From positions 496,001 to 560,000 of the forward strand of contig NZ_JAVIZT010000001.1 in NCBI RefSeq assembly GCF_031453615.1: 64,000 nucleotides of DNA. The letters are read 5' to 3'. Below are positions 1 through 9,166 of the stretch, piece by piece. Source of the DNA: Microbacterium sp. SORGH_AS_0428 (GTDB taxonomy: Bacteria > Actinomycetota > Actinomycetes > Actinomycetales > Microbacteriaceae). Under the pieces are notes generated by a model. It saw only the letters and a program-made list of their open reading frames with translations. It was not told the DNA's origin and searched no databases. Position 1 is the first letter of the stretch; each line of letters starts with the position of its first letter. The translations under genes were made by a program, and so were the position numbers.

Positions 1-1110
1 CAGCGGCACGGCCAGCGCCAGGGAGAGGGAAGCCGGCAGGAACCTGCCGAGACCCCGCGCGAGGGGCGGGGCGAGCACGAGCAGCGCCGCCGTCGCCGCC
101 ACCGACAGCGCGAACCCCAGTGACAGCGCCAGCCACGGATCGGCGGCCAGCAGCACGCACACTGCCAGGGCAAGGAGGGCGAGTCCGCTCCCCCGCCGCC
201 CCAGCAGCAACGCGAACATGGCGATCGCGGACATCGTGGCCGCGCGGACGACACTGGGCTCGGGCGTCACCAGGACGACGAAACCCGCGAGCGCCGACAG
301 CCCGGCGATCACACGCCCCGTGCGACCGAGCCCGCACCGGGCCGCAAGGAGGAACGCGAGCCCGACCACGATGGCGCAGTTCGCACCGGAGACCGCGGTG
401 AGGTGAGTGAGCGATGCGGCGCGCATCTGCTGCTCCAGCTCCGCGTCGACGCCACCGGTGTCGCCGACGGCGAGCCCGGGAATGAGACTCGCGCCGGGCG
501 CGGGCAGGCCCTCGGTCGACGCGGCGAGTCGCTCACGCAGCCAGGCGGATGCGGCCGCGACCCCCGCCGGCTGCTCCATCAGCTCGACCCGCTCCGCACG
601 CACGACCAGCACGGCACGGTCGCCGGGTTCTGCCGCGAAGGCCCCACCGTCGATCCGGACGAGGGCACCGATCTCGGCTCCGCCCGGACGCTCGGACATC
701 AGGACCGTCACCGGCACCCCCGCGGCGACAGGCTCGCGTCCGGCAGACACCGACACCGCCACCGCATCCGCTCGAAAGCCGAGTGAGGTCGTCTCGATCT
801 TGCCGACGATCGAGAACCCACCGCTCACCTGATGACCGTCGCCCACCTCGAGCGCAGCCGCGCGGGGCGGATCCTGCACGGACACCGACACCGCCGGAAT
901 CGCCCCCAGCAGCAGGGCGAGCGTCACGAGCGTCCACGAACGCCTGCGCCCCGGTCGCCCGATCAGAGCAGCCGTCAGCGCGGTCGCCACGGCACCTCCG
1001 CCGCCGAGCAGAGCCAGGAAGGGCGCTGCCTCCGGCTGCGTGATCGCGAGGGCGGCGACGACCCAGGAGAGAACAGCAGCGGGCACCAACCGCCACGCGC
1101 GCCGATCCAT
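1..1110 (-). CDS. comEC: ComEC/Rec2-family DNA uptake channel protein (C-terminus beyond window)
   Basis: This is the N-terminal 370 residues of a polytopic membrane protein; the gene runs off the left edge. ComEC forms the inner-membrane channel that passes single-stranded DNA into the cytoplasm during transformation. The start ATG shares its A with the TGA stop of comEA, so the two are translationally coupled. Two hydrophobic segments near the N-terminus are followed by a soluble OB-like region. Around residues 235-250 comes the family signature LTHLTAVSGANCAIV, which begins the Competence membrane domain, and further hydrophobic helices continue to the edge. Position directly after comEA is the usual com operon order. 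The C-terminal metallo-beta-lactamase-like domain, if present, would lie outside the window. Confidence 0.9.
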   Translation of the reverse strand, partial: MDRRAWRLVPAAVLSWVVAALAITQPEAAPFLALLGGGGAVATALTAALIGRPGRRRSWTLVTLALLLGAIPAVSVSVQDPPRAAALEVGDGHQVSGGFSIVGKIETTSLGFRADAVAVSVSAGREPVAAGVPVTVLMSERPGGAEIGALVRIDGGAFAAEPGDRAVLVVRAERVELMEQPAGVAAASAWLRERLAASTEGLPAPGASLIPGLAVGDTGGVDAELEQQMRAASLTHLTAVSGANCAIVVGLAFLLAARCGLGRTGRVIAGLSALAGFVVLVTPEPSVVRAATMSAIAMFALLLGRRGSGLALLALAVCVLLAADPWLALSLGFALSVAATAALLVLAPPLARGLGRFLPASLSLALAVPL

Positions 1111-1697
1111 CACACCGTCACGAGATCGCGGAGGCCGGCGAGCATCTTCTCGCCGATCCCGGGCACCCCGAGCAGATCGTCCACACTCGAGAACCGGCCG
1201 TTCTGCTCCCGCCAGTCCACGATCCGCTGCGCGATGGCCGGTCCGACGCGCGGCAACTCATCGAGCTGTTCCACCCCGGCGGTGTTGAGGTTGATCGGGC
1301 CGCCGCCTGCGTTCTCACCCCCCGACGCACCCGCGGGGGGCGCCTGCCCCACCTCGAGCACGACGAGCTGCTCCCCGTCGCTCAGCGGCCGGGCGAGGTT
1401 CACCGCCGCCGTATCGGCGCTCTCACCGAATCCGCCCGCCGCCGAGATCGCATCGGCGACCCGCGACCCCGCCGCCAGGACGTAGAGCCCGGGCGCGGCC
1501 ACCGCACCCGAGACGTGCACATAGACCTCGGCGACCTCTGCCGCCGCAGTGGGCGTCACGATCGGTGCCGGCGGAGGCACCGCTGCGCTCCGGAGCACCC
1601 CCACCACGACCGTCACGGCCAACACGAGCAGCGCCAGCACGATGACCGCGCCGACGCCCAGCCGCACACGTCCTGCGGGATCGGATGCGGGCTTCAC
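1110..1697 (-). CDS. comEA: ComEA-family DNA-binding competence protein
   Basis: Membrane-anchored DNA receptor expected to hand DNA to ComEC. The 195-residue protein has one N-terminal transmembrane helix (about residues 14-36). A proline/alanine linker follows, then an SLBB-type domain (about 55-110, with VYVHVSGAVAAPGLY). A helix-hairpin-helix region closes the protein (about 135-195), with INLNTAGVEQLDELPRVGPA and a second hairpin LLGVPGIGEKML, both typical of double-stranded DNA binding. The stop overlaps the comEC start by one base. Length and order match actinobacterial ComEA. Whether the organism is naturally competent cannot be judged from sequence. Confidence 0.93.
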   Translation of the reverse strand: MKPASDPAGRVRLGVGAVIVLALLVLAVTVVVGVLRSAAVPPPAPIVTPTAAAEVAEVYVHVSGAVAAPGLYVLAAGSRVADAISAAGGFGESADTAAVNLARPLSDGEQLVVLEVGQAPPAGASGGENAGGGPINLNTAGVEQLDELPRVGPAIAQRIVDWREQNGRFSSVDDLLGVPGIGEKMLAGLRDLVTV

Positions 1698-1735
1698 ACG
1701 CCCACGCTAGGAACCCGCCTCCCGGCCCGAACAGG

Positions 1736-1771
1736 GGAACCCCCGCGGTGTGCATGCACCGCGGGGGTTCC
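1736..1771 (-). terminator. Hairpin terminator downstream of leuS
   Basis: A perfect 15-bp inverted repeat (arms 1736-1750 and 1757-1771, GGAACCCCCGCGGTG and its complement, 6-nt loop) lies 23 bp past the leuS stop. There is no clear U-tract, which is common for GC-rich actinobacterial terminators. It separates leuS from comEA on the same strand. Confidence 0.75.
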
Positions 1772-1793
1772 TCCGATGGGGAGAGCAGCTCGC

Positions 1794-4382
1794 TCAGCGC
1801 GTGCTGAAGCTCACGACCTTCGGCGGACGAACGATCGCCCGCACGATCTCGCGCTCACCGAGTGCGCGCTGCACGCGGCTGTCCTCGCGCGCCAGCCGCT
1901 CGAGTTCCTCGCCGCCGATCTTGGCCGACACCTCCAGCGTCGCCCGCACCTTGCCGTCGATCTGGACGACGGCGGTGATGGTGTCCTCCACCAGCAGCGT
2001 GCCGTCGGCCTGACGCCAGGACGCGAGACCGACGGACGGCTCGTAGCCGAGCTGAGACCACATCTCCTCCGCGGTGTGCGGCGCGAAGAGGTCGAGGATC
2101 ATCGCGGTGGCCTCGGCGGCCTCGCGGACGGCGGGGTCCGCCGCGCCCGCGCCGGAGTCGATCGTCTTGCGGGTCGCGTTGACGAGCTCCATGAGGCGCG
2201 CGACGACGACGTTGAACTTCGTCTGCTCGATCAGCGAGGGCGCGTCCGCCCACAGGCGGTGCGTGACGCGCCGCAGGGCCGTGTCGCCCTCGGCCCACAC
2301 CGCATCCGTGGGGCTGGAGACCTCGCCCGCGATGCGCAGCGCACGCGCGAGGAACTTCGTCGCGCCGGTCGTCGAGACGTCCTTCCAGTCCTTGTCGTCC
2401 TCCACGGGGCCCGCGAAGGCCAGTCCGACGCGCAGCGCGTCGGCGCCGTGGGCGTCGAGCTCGTCCTGGAACAGCACGAGGTTGCCCTTGCTCTTGGACA
2501 TCTTCGCGCCGTCGAGGATGACCATGCCCTGGTTGATCAGGCTGGAGAAGGGCTCGGTGAAGTCGACGTAGCCCATGTCGTAGAGCGCCTTGACGATGAA
2601 CCGGGCGTACAGCAGGTGCAGGATCGCGTGCTCGACGCCGCCGATGTAGAAGTCCACCGGGGCCCACTTGGAAGCCTCTCGACCCGAGAAGGCGGCATCG
2701 GGATCCCCCGGCGACAGGAAGCGCAGGTAGTACCAGGAACTGTCGACGAAGGTGTCCATCGTGTCGGGGTCGCGACGCATGGGCTCGCCGGTCTCCGGGT
2801 CGCTCGCCTGGACCCACTCGGTCGCGCCACCGAGCGGTGAGGTTCCCTGCGGCAGAAGGTTGAGCCCCTCCGGGTCGGGCAGACGCACCGGCAGCTGGTC
2901 ATCGGGCACCGGAACGATGCGGCCGTCGTCGCCGTGCAGCATCGGGATGGGGGTGCCCCAGAACCGCTGGCGCGAGATCAGCCAGTCGCGCAGGCGATAG
3001 GTCTTGGCCGCACGGCCCGTCCCCGCGGCCGTGAGCTCCTCGATGGCGCGCGCGATCGCGTTGCGCTTGCTGAGGCCGTTGAGGCTGCCCGAGTTGATCA
3101 GGCGACCGTCACCGCTGAGCGCGACACCGGTGCGCACCGGGTCGATGTCGTCGAGGGTGTCGGCGCCCTCGAGCGGGTCGATCGGGTTGCCGTCGGCGTC
3201 GAGCTCGATCACCGGCACGGCGCCCGTGATGGGCGCCGTCGTGTCGACGACGATCTTCACGGGCAGATCGAACGCGCGCGCGAAGTCGAGGTCGCGCTGG
3301 TCGTGCGCGGGCACGGCCATGACCGCGCCGTGCCCGTAGTCGGCCAGGACGTAGTCGGCGGCCCAGATCGGCAGGCGTTCCCCGTTGATGGGGTTGATCG
3401 CGTAGCGATCGAGGAACACGCCCGTCTTCGGCCGGTCGGCGTTCTGACGCTCCACATCCGTCGTCTGCTGCACCTGGGACAGGTACGCCTGGAACCGCTC
3501 GCGCGCGGCGGGACCGGCCCCCGCTGCCAACTCCGCAGCGAGGTCGGAGTCGGGCGCGACGACCATGAAGGTGGCGCCGTGCAGCGTGTCGGGGCGCGTG
3601 GAGAACACCGTGACCTTCTCGGCACGGCCTTCGATCTCGAAGTCGATATCGGCACCGACCGAACGGCCGATCCAGTTGCGCTGCATCTGGATGACCTTGT
3701 GCGGCCAGAAACCCTCGAGCTGGTTGAGGTCGTCGAGCAGACGGTCGGCGTAGTCCGTGATCCGGAAGTACCACTGGGTCAGCTTCTTCTTCACGACCAG
3801 GGCGCCGCAGCGCTCGCAGTGCCCGTCGATGACCTGCTCGTTGGCGAGCACCGTCTGATCGTGCGTGCACCAGTTGACCGGGCTCTCCTTGCGGTACGCC
3901 AGGCCTCGCTCGTAGAGCTTCTGGAACAGCCACTGGTTCCAGCGGTAGTACTCCGGGTCACTCGTGTGCAGAACGCGGCTCCAGTCGAAGGAGACGCCGT
4001 AGGCCTTGAGGCTCTCCTTCTGCTGGGCGATGTTGTCGTACGTCCAGGTGACGGGGTTCGCGCCGCGCTTGATGGCCGCGTTCTCGGCCGGGAGACCGAA
4101 GGAGTCCCATCCGATCGGGTGGAGCACGTTGTACCCGCGGTGACGCCAGAATCGGGCGACGATGTCCGAGTAGAGGTAGTTCTCGGCGTGCCCCATGTGC
4201 AGGTCGCCGGAAGGATACGGGAACATCGCGAGCACGTACTTGCGCGGGCGGGTGTCGTTCTCGCCGCCGGCGCGGAACGGGTCGCTTTCCGCCCAGCGCT
4301 GCTGCCACTTGTCCTGGATGGCGTGGGCGTCGAAGCCGCCGTCGGCGGACGCGCCTGCGGTGTCGGTCGAGGTCGTAGACAC
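1794..4382 (-). CDS. leuS: Leucyl-tRNA synthetase
   Basis: Class I synthetase that charges tRNA-Leu with leucine. The 862-residue length is normal for bacterial LeuRS. The HIGH motif appears as HMGH at residues 62-65 inside [12 protein letters not shown]. The CP1 editing domain follows (about 220-420). KMSKS lies at about 627-631 (AKMSKSKGN), and the anticodon-binding and C-terminal domains fill the rest. The start chosen, [10 protein letters not shown], leaves a normal short N-terminus before the first conserved block (IQDKWQQRW). A strong hairpin follows the stop. Confidence 0.98.
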   Translation of the reverse strand: MSTTSTDTAGASADGGFDAHAIQDKWQQRWAESDPFRAGGENDTRPRKYVLAMFPYPSGDLHMGHAENYLYSDIVARFWRHRGYNVLHPIGWDSFGLPAENAAIKRGANPVTWTYDNIAQQKESLKAYGVSFDWSRVLHTSDPEYYRWNQWLFQKLYERGLAYRKESPVNWCTHDQTVLANEQVIDGHCERCGALVVKKKLTQWYFRITDYADRLLDDLNQLEGFWPHKVIQMQRNWIGRSVGADIDFEIEGRAEKVTVFSTRPDTLHGATFMVVAPDSDLAAELAAGAGPAARERFQAYLSQVQQTTDVERQNADRPKTGVFLDRYAINPINGERLPIWAADYVLADYGHGAVMAVPAHDQRDLDFARAFDLPVKIVVDTTAPITGAVPVIELDADGNPIDPLEGADTLDDIDPVRTGVALSGDGRLINSGSLNGLSKRNAIARAIEELTAAGTGRAAKTYRLRDWLISRQRFWGTPIPMLHGDDGRIVPVPDDQLPVRLPDPEGLNLLPQGTSPLGGATEWVQASDPETGEPMRRDPDTMDTFVDSSWYYLRFLSPGDPDAAFSGREASKWAPVDFYIGGVEHAILHLLYARFIVKALYDMGYVDFTEPFSSLINQGMVILDGAKMSKSKGNLVLFQDELDAHGADALRVGLAFAGPVEDDKDWKDVSTTGATKFLARALRIAGEVSSPTDAVWAEGDTALRRVTHRLWADAPSLIEQTKFNVVVARLMELVNATRKTIDSGAGAADPAVREAAEATAMILDLFAPHTAEEMWSQLGYEPSVGLASWRQADGTLLVEDTITAVVQIDGKVRATLEVSAKIGGEELERLAREDSRVQRALGEREIVRAIVRPPKVVSFSTR

Positions 4383-4445
4383 AGAGGGACCAATCGTGGA
4401 GTGTCGGGAAGGTGCGCAAGGCGCAAATTTCAGGATACCCGACCC

Positions 4446-5729
4446 CTAACCACCCCAGTCGGCCGGGAGCCTCGCCCCTGCCGCCCGCAGCGGCGCCGTG
4501 GCCTTCAGCGCCACCTCCGCGACCTCGGCGGCGACGTCCGAGGACCAGGTGATCCCGCCGCCCGCTCCCACGTAGGCGCCCCCCGGATGCACGACGAGGG
4601 TGCGGATCGTCATGGCCAGATCGAAGGCGCCGTCATCGCCCACCCACCCGGCACACCCGGAGAACGCACCCCGGGGTGCGCCCTCGATGTCGTGCAGCAG
4701 CGTCATCGCCGACAGCTTGGGCGCCCCCGTCATGCTGCCCGCGGGAAAGACCGCCGCCAGCATCTCCCCCAGCGTGACGCCCGGATGCGGCACCCCGCTG
4801 ACCGAGCTCACGAGCTGATGCACGCGCGGATAGGTCTCGACCTCCAGCAGACGGTCCACGCTCACCGTCGCCGGATCGCACACACGCGCCAGGTCGTTGC
4901 GCATGAGGTCGACGATCATCACGTTCTCGGCCTGCTCCTTGGGGTCGGCCGCGAGCTCGGCCGCGAGCTCGGCATCCGCCTCGGGCGTCGCGCCGCGTGG
5001 ACGCGTCCCCTTGATCGGGTGCGTGCTGACGCGCCCGTCGCGCGCGAGGAGGAAGCGCTCCGGGCTCGCACCCGCCAGCGCGATCCCGCCGCTTCGCAGC
5101 AGGAGTCCGTGATGCGAGGGGCTGTCGGTCCGAAGCGCCGCGTAAGCCTGGAGAGCATCGACCTCGCCGGGCACGTCGAAGCGCGTCGTGAGGCAAAGCA
5201 GATAGGCATCCCCGCGACCGATGGCTGCGATGGTGGTGCGGATGTCGTCGGCGTAGCGGACCGCGTCGACCCGCGCGATCGCCGCGCCTCGATCGGCCAC
5301 CGCAACAGGATCGACCGGAGCCGCCGACGTGATGCGCGCGGCCCAGGCCTCGGCGTCCTCGCCGCTGACCCACGTCACGCCGGCGGCGTGATCGAAGGTC
5401 ACGAGCGTGCGCACCCGCATCCAGCTCTCGCGCGGCATGTCGTCGGCGGCGACGGGGGCGCCGGCCGCATCCGCGCCGGCCTCGTACGAGAGCCATCCCA
5501 CCCACCCGCTCCGGAACGGTCCGGCGGGATGCGCAGCGGTGCCACCCGCGGCGACCCGCACCGCACGGACCTGGGCGCCGTCGGCGGGGATGCCGCATCC
5601 GATCCAGCTGTAGCCCGCGCCGGCGTCGGGCCCCGCATCGAGCCAGAACGTGTGGTCGCGCTCGGCGAAGAGTGCGTGGACGGCTGCGGGATCGTTCGCG
5701 CCGTGCACGCGGACAGGATCAGCGGGCAC
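4446..5729 (-). CDS. pabB: Anthranilate synthase component I-like protein, probably aminodeoxychorismate synthase component I
   Basis: A chorismate-binding enzyme of 427 residues. PabB converts chorismate with ammonia from PabA to 4-amino-4-deoxychorismate for folate synthesis. The C-terminal chorismate-binding domain carries IKGTRPRG (about residue 238) and TGAPK (about 333-337), followed by the conserved glycine-rich region ending AYVGAGGGI. The N-terminal domain is short and divergent. TrpE is usually about 500 residues and lies with trp genes, and no trp gene is near, so PabB is preferred. No pabA or pabC is in the window. It lies upstream of leuS on the same strand and diverges from the DedA gene. 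Confidence 0.85.
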   Translation of the reverse strand: MPADPVRVHGANDPAAVHALFAERDHTFWLDAGPDAGAGYSWIGCGIPADGAQVRAVRVAAGGTAAHPAGPFRSGWVGWLSYEAGADAAGAPVAADDMPRESWMRVRTLVTFDHAAGVTWVSGEDAEAWAARITSAAPVDPVAVADRGAAIARVDAVRYADDIRTTIAAIGRGDAYLLCLTTRFDVPGEVDALQAYAALRTDSPSHHGLLLRSGGIALAGASPERFLLARDGRVSTHPIKGTRPRGATPEADAELAAELAADPKEQAENVMIVDLMRNDLARVCDPATVSVDRLLEVETYPRVHQLVSSVSGVPHPGVTLGEMLAAVFPAGSMTGAPKLSAMTLLHDIEGAPRGAFSGCAGWVGDDGAFDLAMTIRTLVVHPGGAYVGAGGGITWSSDVAAEVAEVALKATAPLRAAGARLPADWGG

Positions 5730-5771
5730 GCTCCCAGGCTAGCGATACCGCGAGCATCTAGGCTCGACGGC

Positions 5772-6452
5772 GTGAACGATCTGCTCACCGCGATTCTCGA
5801 TGCCGTGCGCGAGGTGGATCCGGTGCTGCGCGTCGTTCTCGCCGGCGTGGCCATCATGCTGGAGACGAGCGTGCTGGTCGGGCTCATCGTTCCGGGCGAC
5901 ACGATCGTGATCGTCGCGGGAACCGCGGTCGCCACGCCCCTGGAAGGCGTCCTCCTCGGCGCGGCCGTCGTGCTCGGGTCGCTGATGGGCGAGACGCTCG
6001 GGTACGTCCTGGGCCGTTATCTGGGGCCGTGGCTGCGCCGGTCGCGCCTCGGGCGCCGCATCGGCGAGGAGAACTGGGCCAGGTCGGAGCGCTACCTCGA
6101 GCGTCGGGGCGGGCCCGCCATCTTCCTGTCCCGCTTCCTGCCCGTGCTCCACTCTCTCGTGCCGTTGACGGTCGGCATGGCGCGCTTCCCCTATCGCCGG
6201 TTCCTCGCCTGGACGGCGCCGGCATGCATCATCTGGGCGAGCCTCTACATCGGTGTCGCGGCGGCCGCGGCGGGCACGTACCGCGAGCTGTCCGAGCGCA
6301 TCCACTACGCGGGTTACATCTTCGTCGCCATCATCGTGGTGTTCGTCGTGTTGGTGTTCATCGGCAAGAAGATCATCGAGCGGGTCGAGCGTCGGCACAT
6401 GGCAGAGCCCGCGTCCACCCCGGAGCCCCGGGCGACGGACGTGGAAGACTGA
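5772..6452 (+). CDS. DedA-family membrane protein
   Basis: A 226-residue integral membrane protein of the DedA/SNARE-associated (VTT) superfamily. Members of the family are implicated in undecaprenyl-phosphate or phospholipid recycling and in membrane homeostasis. Visible family features are an early helix pair with LIVPGDTIVIVAG, the segment LGRYLG (about residue 82), and the conserved stretch around FLSRFLPVLHSLVPLTVGMARFPYRRF (written here only as a locator) near residues 120-146, with the usual Arg residues. A long C-terminal helix is followed by a charged tail. The GTG start at 5772 is chosen because it begins the hydrophobic DedA domain; the reading frame upstream of it is only antisense to pabB and leuS. 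The next gene starts 4 bp after the stop. Confidence 0.9.
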   Translation: MNDLLTAILDAVREVDPVLRVVLAGVAIMLETSVLVGLIVPGDTIVIVAGTAVATPLEGVLLGAAVVLGSLMGETLGYVLGRYLGPWLRRSRLGRRIGEENWARSERYLERRGGPAIFLSRFLPVLHSLVPLTVGMARFPYRRFLAWTAPACIIWASLYIGVAAAAAGTYRELSERIHYAGYIFVAIIVVFVVLVFIGKKIIERVERRHMAEPASTPEPRATDVED

Positions 6453-6456
6453 GGAC

Positions 6457-7497
6457 GTGGCCGAATCCCGTCGTCCGACCCGTCCCGACAAGATCCTCTG
6501 GATCGCCCGACTCGAGCGCCGATTTCACGCGTGGCGTGAACGGGGCGCCCGTCGTCGTGGGCGCACGCCGGCGGTGGCGGCCTTTCCCGGCTACGGTTCC
6601 GAGCGCTGGGTGCGGGTGCTCGCACGCGTCGTGATCCCTCCGGTCGGCCGAGACAAGGGCGAGTACGCGGGCATTCGCGGATGGCGCAGCTTCGCCGCGA
6701 TCCCGGTCGCGTACGGTCAGGTGCGGGTCACCGTGGGCGGTGAGATGCACGACGTCGTCGCCGACCGCGGCGGCGTCGTGGATGTGGTGCTCCCGGTGAG
6801 CCTGGAGCCGGGGTGGCAGACGCTCACGGCGCAGGTCGAGGGCGGTCAGACCACCACGCTGCGGGTGTTCATCGTCTCCGACGGTGCCCGGTTCGGTGTC
6901 GTGAGCGACATCGACGACACCGTCATGGTCACCGCCATCCCCCGTCCGATGCTCGCCGCCTGGAACTCCTTCGTCCTCAATGAGCACGCCCGGCAGCCGG
7001 TCCCCGGGATGTCGGTACTGCTCGAGCGCGTGACGCGCGAGAATCCCGGCGCTCCCCTCGTCTACCTCTCGACGGGCTCGTGGAACGTCGCCCCGACGCT
7101 CACTCGTTTCCTTCGCCGGCACCTCTTCCCCTCCGGCGCCATGCTGCTCACCGACTGGGGGCCGACCCACGACCGGTGGTTCCGCAGCGGCCCCGCCCAC
7201 AAATCGACCAACCTCAACCGGCTGGCACAGGAGTTCCCCGACATCCGCTGGCTGCTGATCGGGGACGACGGACAGGCCGACGACGCGATCTACACGGAGT
7301 TCGCGGGGGCGCACCCCGCCAACGTCGCGGCCGTCGCCATCCGCCGCCTGACGCCCGCCGAGGCCGTGCTCGCCGGTGGCCGGACGGCCGTCAACGACCA
7401 CTCCGCCGCGAGTGTGCCGTGGGTCAGCGGCGACGACGGAGCCGAGCTGCTCGACAGGTTGGAAGAGGCCGGTGTCGTACGCCCCGGCGTAGGCTGA
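6457..7497 (+). CDS. App1-like phosphatidate phosphatase domain protein (DUF2183)
   Basis: A 346-residue protein with the DUF2183/App1 catalytic domain, related to the yeast phosphatidate phosphatase App1 and using HAD-like chemistry. The nucleophile motif DIDDT is at residues 151-155. Downstream are YLSTGSWN, with the serine/threonine of motif II, and LLIGDDGQADDAIY, the acidic motif of HAD folds. The N-terminal half is a beta-rich region of the kind usually found before DUF2183. Starting GTG at 6457, 4 bp after the DedA stop, suggests co-transcription with a membrane-lipid gene, which fits lipid phosphatase activity. The actual substrate in bacteria is not established. Confidence 0.85.
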   Translation: MAESRRPTRPDKILWIARLERRFHAWRERGARRRGRTPAVAAFPGYGSERWVRVLARVVIPPVGRDKGEYAGIRGWRSFAAIPVAYGQVRVTVGGEMHDVVADRGGVVDVVLPVSLEPGWQTLTAQVEGGQTTTLRVFIVSDGARFGVVSDIDDTVMVTAIPRPMLAAWNSFVLNEHARQPVPGMSVLLERVTRENPGAPLVYLSTGSWNVAPTLTRFLRRHLFPSGAMLLTDWGPTHDRWFRSGPAHKSTNLNRLAQEFPDIRWLLIGDDGQADDAIYTEFAGAHPANVAAVAIRRLTPAEAVLAGGRTAVNDHSAASVPWVSGDDGAELLDRLEEAGVVRPGVG

Positions 7498-7502
7498 CCG
7501 GC

Positions 7503-8210
7503 ATGTGTGGTCGGTTCGTCGTCGCCAACGTCGCGTCGGAGCTCGTCGGAGTACTCCGCGTCGACACGATCAACCCCTCGCTGCCGGCACCGTCGTACAA
7601 CGTCGCACCGATGAGCACGGCGGCGATCGTCCTGGACTCCGCCAAGACCGAGCCGCCCACCCGGCGACTCGAGCCCGCGCGATGGGGTCTGGTGCCCGCG
7701 TGGGCGAAGGATCCGAAGATCGGGGCCCGCGCCTTCAACGCCCGTGCCGAGGAACTCGAGGACAAGCCGATGTTCCGCGGTGCGCTCATCAAGCGCCGCG
7801 CGGTCGTGCCGACGACCGGTTACTACGAGTGGAAGCAGCTCGCCGACGGAAAAGAGCCGCACTTCATCCACCCCGCCGACGATTCGCCCCTGTTCCTCGC
7901 GGGGTTGTACGAGTGGTGGAAGGACCCGAGCAAGGGCGAGGACGACCCCGACCGCTGGCTGCTGAGCTTCACCGTCCTCACCCGCGACGCGATCGGCGCT
8001 CTCGGTTCGATCCACGACCGCATGCCCCTGTTCCTCGACGCCGACTTCGCCGATGCATGGCTCGACACCGACACGGAGAACGTCGGTGACATCCTGGATG
8101 CCGCGATCGACGCGGCTCCCGAGCTCGCCCAGACCCTCGAGACCCGCGTCGTCTCCGCCGCCGTCGGCAACGTGCGCAACGACTCGCCCGCGCTGATCGA
8201 ACCCGCGTGA
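7503..8210 (+). CDS. SRAP-domain protein (SOS-response-associated peptidase, YedK/HMCES family)
   Basis: A 235-residue SRAP protein. Family members form a thiazolidine cross-link through Cys2 to abasic sites in single-stranded DNA and shield them from breakage. The start is fixed by the required MCGRF N-terminus (Cys2 after Met removal). Other family blocks seen are YNVAP, RWGLVPAWAKD, the NARAEEL segment with the conserved Asn and Glu, CxxP-like VVPTTGYYEW (here with Thr, not Cys), and a late IHDRMPL block with the catalytic His. The ATG lies 5 bp after the previous stop. Confidence 0.95.
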   Translation: MCGRFVVANVASELVGVLRVDTINPSLPAPSYNVAPMSTAAIVLDSAKTEPPTRRLEPARWGLVPAWAKDPKIGARAFNARAEELEDKPMFRGALIKRRAVVPTTGYYEWKQLADGKEPHFIHPADDSPLFLAGLYEWWKDPSKGEDDPDRWLLSFTVLTRDAIGALGSIHDRMPLFLDADFADAWLDTDTENVGDILDAAIDAAPELAQTLETRVVSAAVGNVRNDSPALIEPA

Positions 8211-8327
8211 GCGCCGCGATGTCGCGCTAGCAGAAACGCCCACCCGAGGTTCGAGCGCCGGCCCGCGGTCATCCACGCTGCCCCGCGTTGGAGGACAACG
8301 GTCGCATCGAATCACTCATCAGTGTTG

Positions 8328-8345
8328 CTGAGTACCGGTACTCAG
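8328..8345. promoter_or_regulatory. Perfect palindrome upstream of padR operon, probable PadR operator
   Basis: CTGAGTACCGGTACTCAG is an 18-bp perfect palindrome 39 bp before the PadR start codon. It sits in an AT-richer stretch likely to hold the promoter. A looser, related half-site (AGTGTTACT, then GTAGTCAGC) follows immediately. PadR regulators commonly autorepress from such sites. Binding is inferred. Confidence 0.6.
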
Positions 8346-8384
8346 TGTTACTTTGTAGTGGTAGTCAGCATTAAGGAGTAGCGC

Positions 8385-8714
8385 GTGGGCAAGCAAGACA
8401 CAGAGATGCTCAAGGGCGTTCTCGAGGGCGTCGTTCTCGCCGTGCTCTCGTCGCGCCCCGCCTACGGCTACGAGATCACGGCCGATCTGCGTGAGCGTGG
8501 ATTCGTCGATCTCTCCGAGGGCACCGTGTACGCCATCCTCGTGCGCATCGAGCAGCGAGGTCTCGTGGACGTGGAGAGAGTGGCCTCGGAGAAAGGGCCG
8601 CCCCGCAAAGTCTTCACGCTCAACGAACATGGGCGAGCACAGCTCGAGGAGTTCTGGACGACCTGGGACCTTCTCGCCTCCCGGATCGAAGCCCTCCATG
8701 AGAAAGCGAAGTGA
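8385..8714 (+). CDS. PadR-family transcriptional regulator
   Basis: A 109-residue winged-helix protein with the PadR signature. It opens with KGVLEGVVLAVLSSRPAYGYEI, then has the recognition helix region LSEGTVYAILVRIEQRGLV, and the wing GPPRKVFTLNEHGRAQL. The length matches short (subfamily 2-type) PadR proteins with a small C-terminal dimerisation helix. The GTG at 8385 is preceded by AAGGAG (8373-8378). It heads a DUF1048-ABC-permease operon, an arrangement in which PadR usually represses the exporter until a toxic ligand binds. Confidence 0.92.
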   Translation: MGKQDTEMLKGVLEGVVLAVLSSRPAYGYEITADLRERGFVDLSEGTVYAILVRIEQRGLVDVERVASEKGPPRKVFTLNEHGRAQLEEFWTTWDLLASRIEALHEKAK

Positions 8715-8715
8715 C

Positions 8716-9075
8716 ATGGCCTGGTACGAGAAGATCATCGGCGATCTGAGCGCCAAGAAGCAGTGGCGTGAGTACCGCCGCCGTCTGGACGCCCTGCCCG
8801 AGCCCTACCGCCGCACGGCCGCGGCGCTCGAGCGTTATCTCCTGAATCTCGGACCCACGAACAACACCGAGAGTCTGATGCGCATGGTGACCGACCTCGT
8901 CGACCTGCTCGAACAGGGAGCTGCGGATCGGACCCCCGTACGCGACCTCGTCGGAAAGGATCCCGCGGGCTTCGCGGAGGAGTTCATGTCCAACTACGGC
9001 GACGACAGCTGGATCGGGCGCGAACGCACCCGACTCGCGCAGGCCGTCGATGAGGCTTCGCGCACCCAGGACTGA
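8716..9075 (+). CDS. DUF1048 family protein
   Basis: A 119-residue, largely helical protein matching DUF1048. The family core is recognisable in WYEKIIGDLSAKKQWREYRRRLDALP at residues 3-28 (given as a locator only) and the following helix AAALERYLLNLG. Such proteins are frequent partners of PadR regulators and ABC exporters in Gram-positive bacteria; their biochemical role is not known. The ATG begins 1 bp after the PadR stop, so the two are co-translated. The C-terminal helix contains an FAEEFMSNYGDDSWI segment that could be a protein interaction surface. Confidence 0.85.
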   Translation: MAWYEKIIGDLSAKKQWREYRRRLDALPEPYRRTAAALERYLLNLGPTNNTESLMRMVTDLVDLLEQGAADRTPVRDLVGKDPAGFAEEFMSNYGDDSWIGRERTRLAQAVDEASRTQD

Positions 9076-9166
9076 CTGCCGACTCACGCACGCCCTCCGA
9101 CACCCGGTCGGTCGGAGGCGATGGTCTCGTGCGCCCTTCGACCGGTCGAATCGGAAGGAACACCCC

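Noticed and set aside
2934..5771. Very long forward open frame antisense to leuS and pabB
   Set aside because: High-GC antisense frame; composition is Arg/Asp/Val-rich with no domain. Only the DedA part from 5772 is real.
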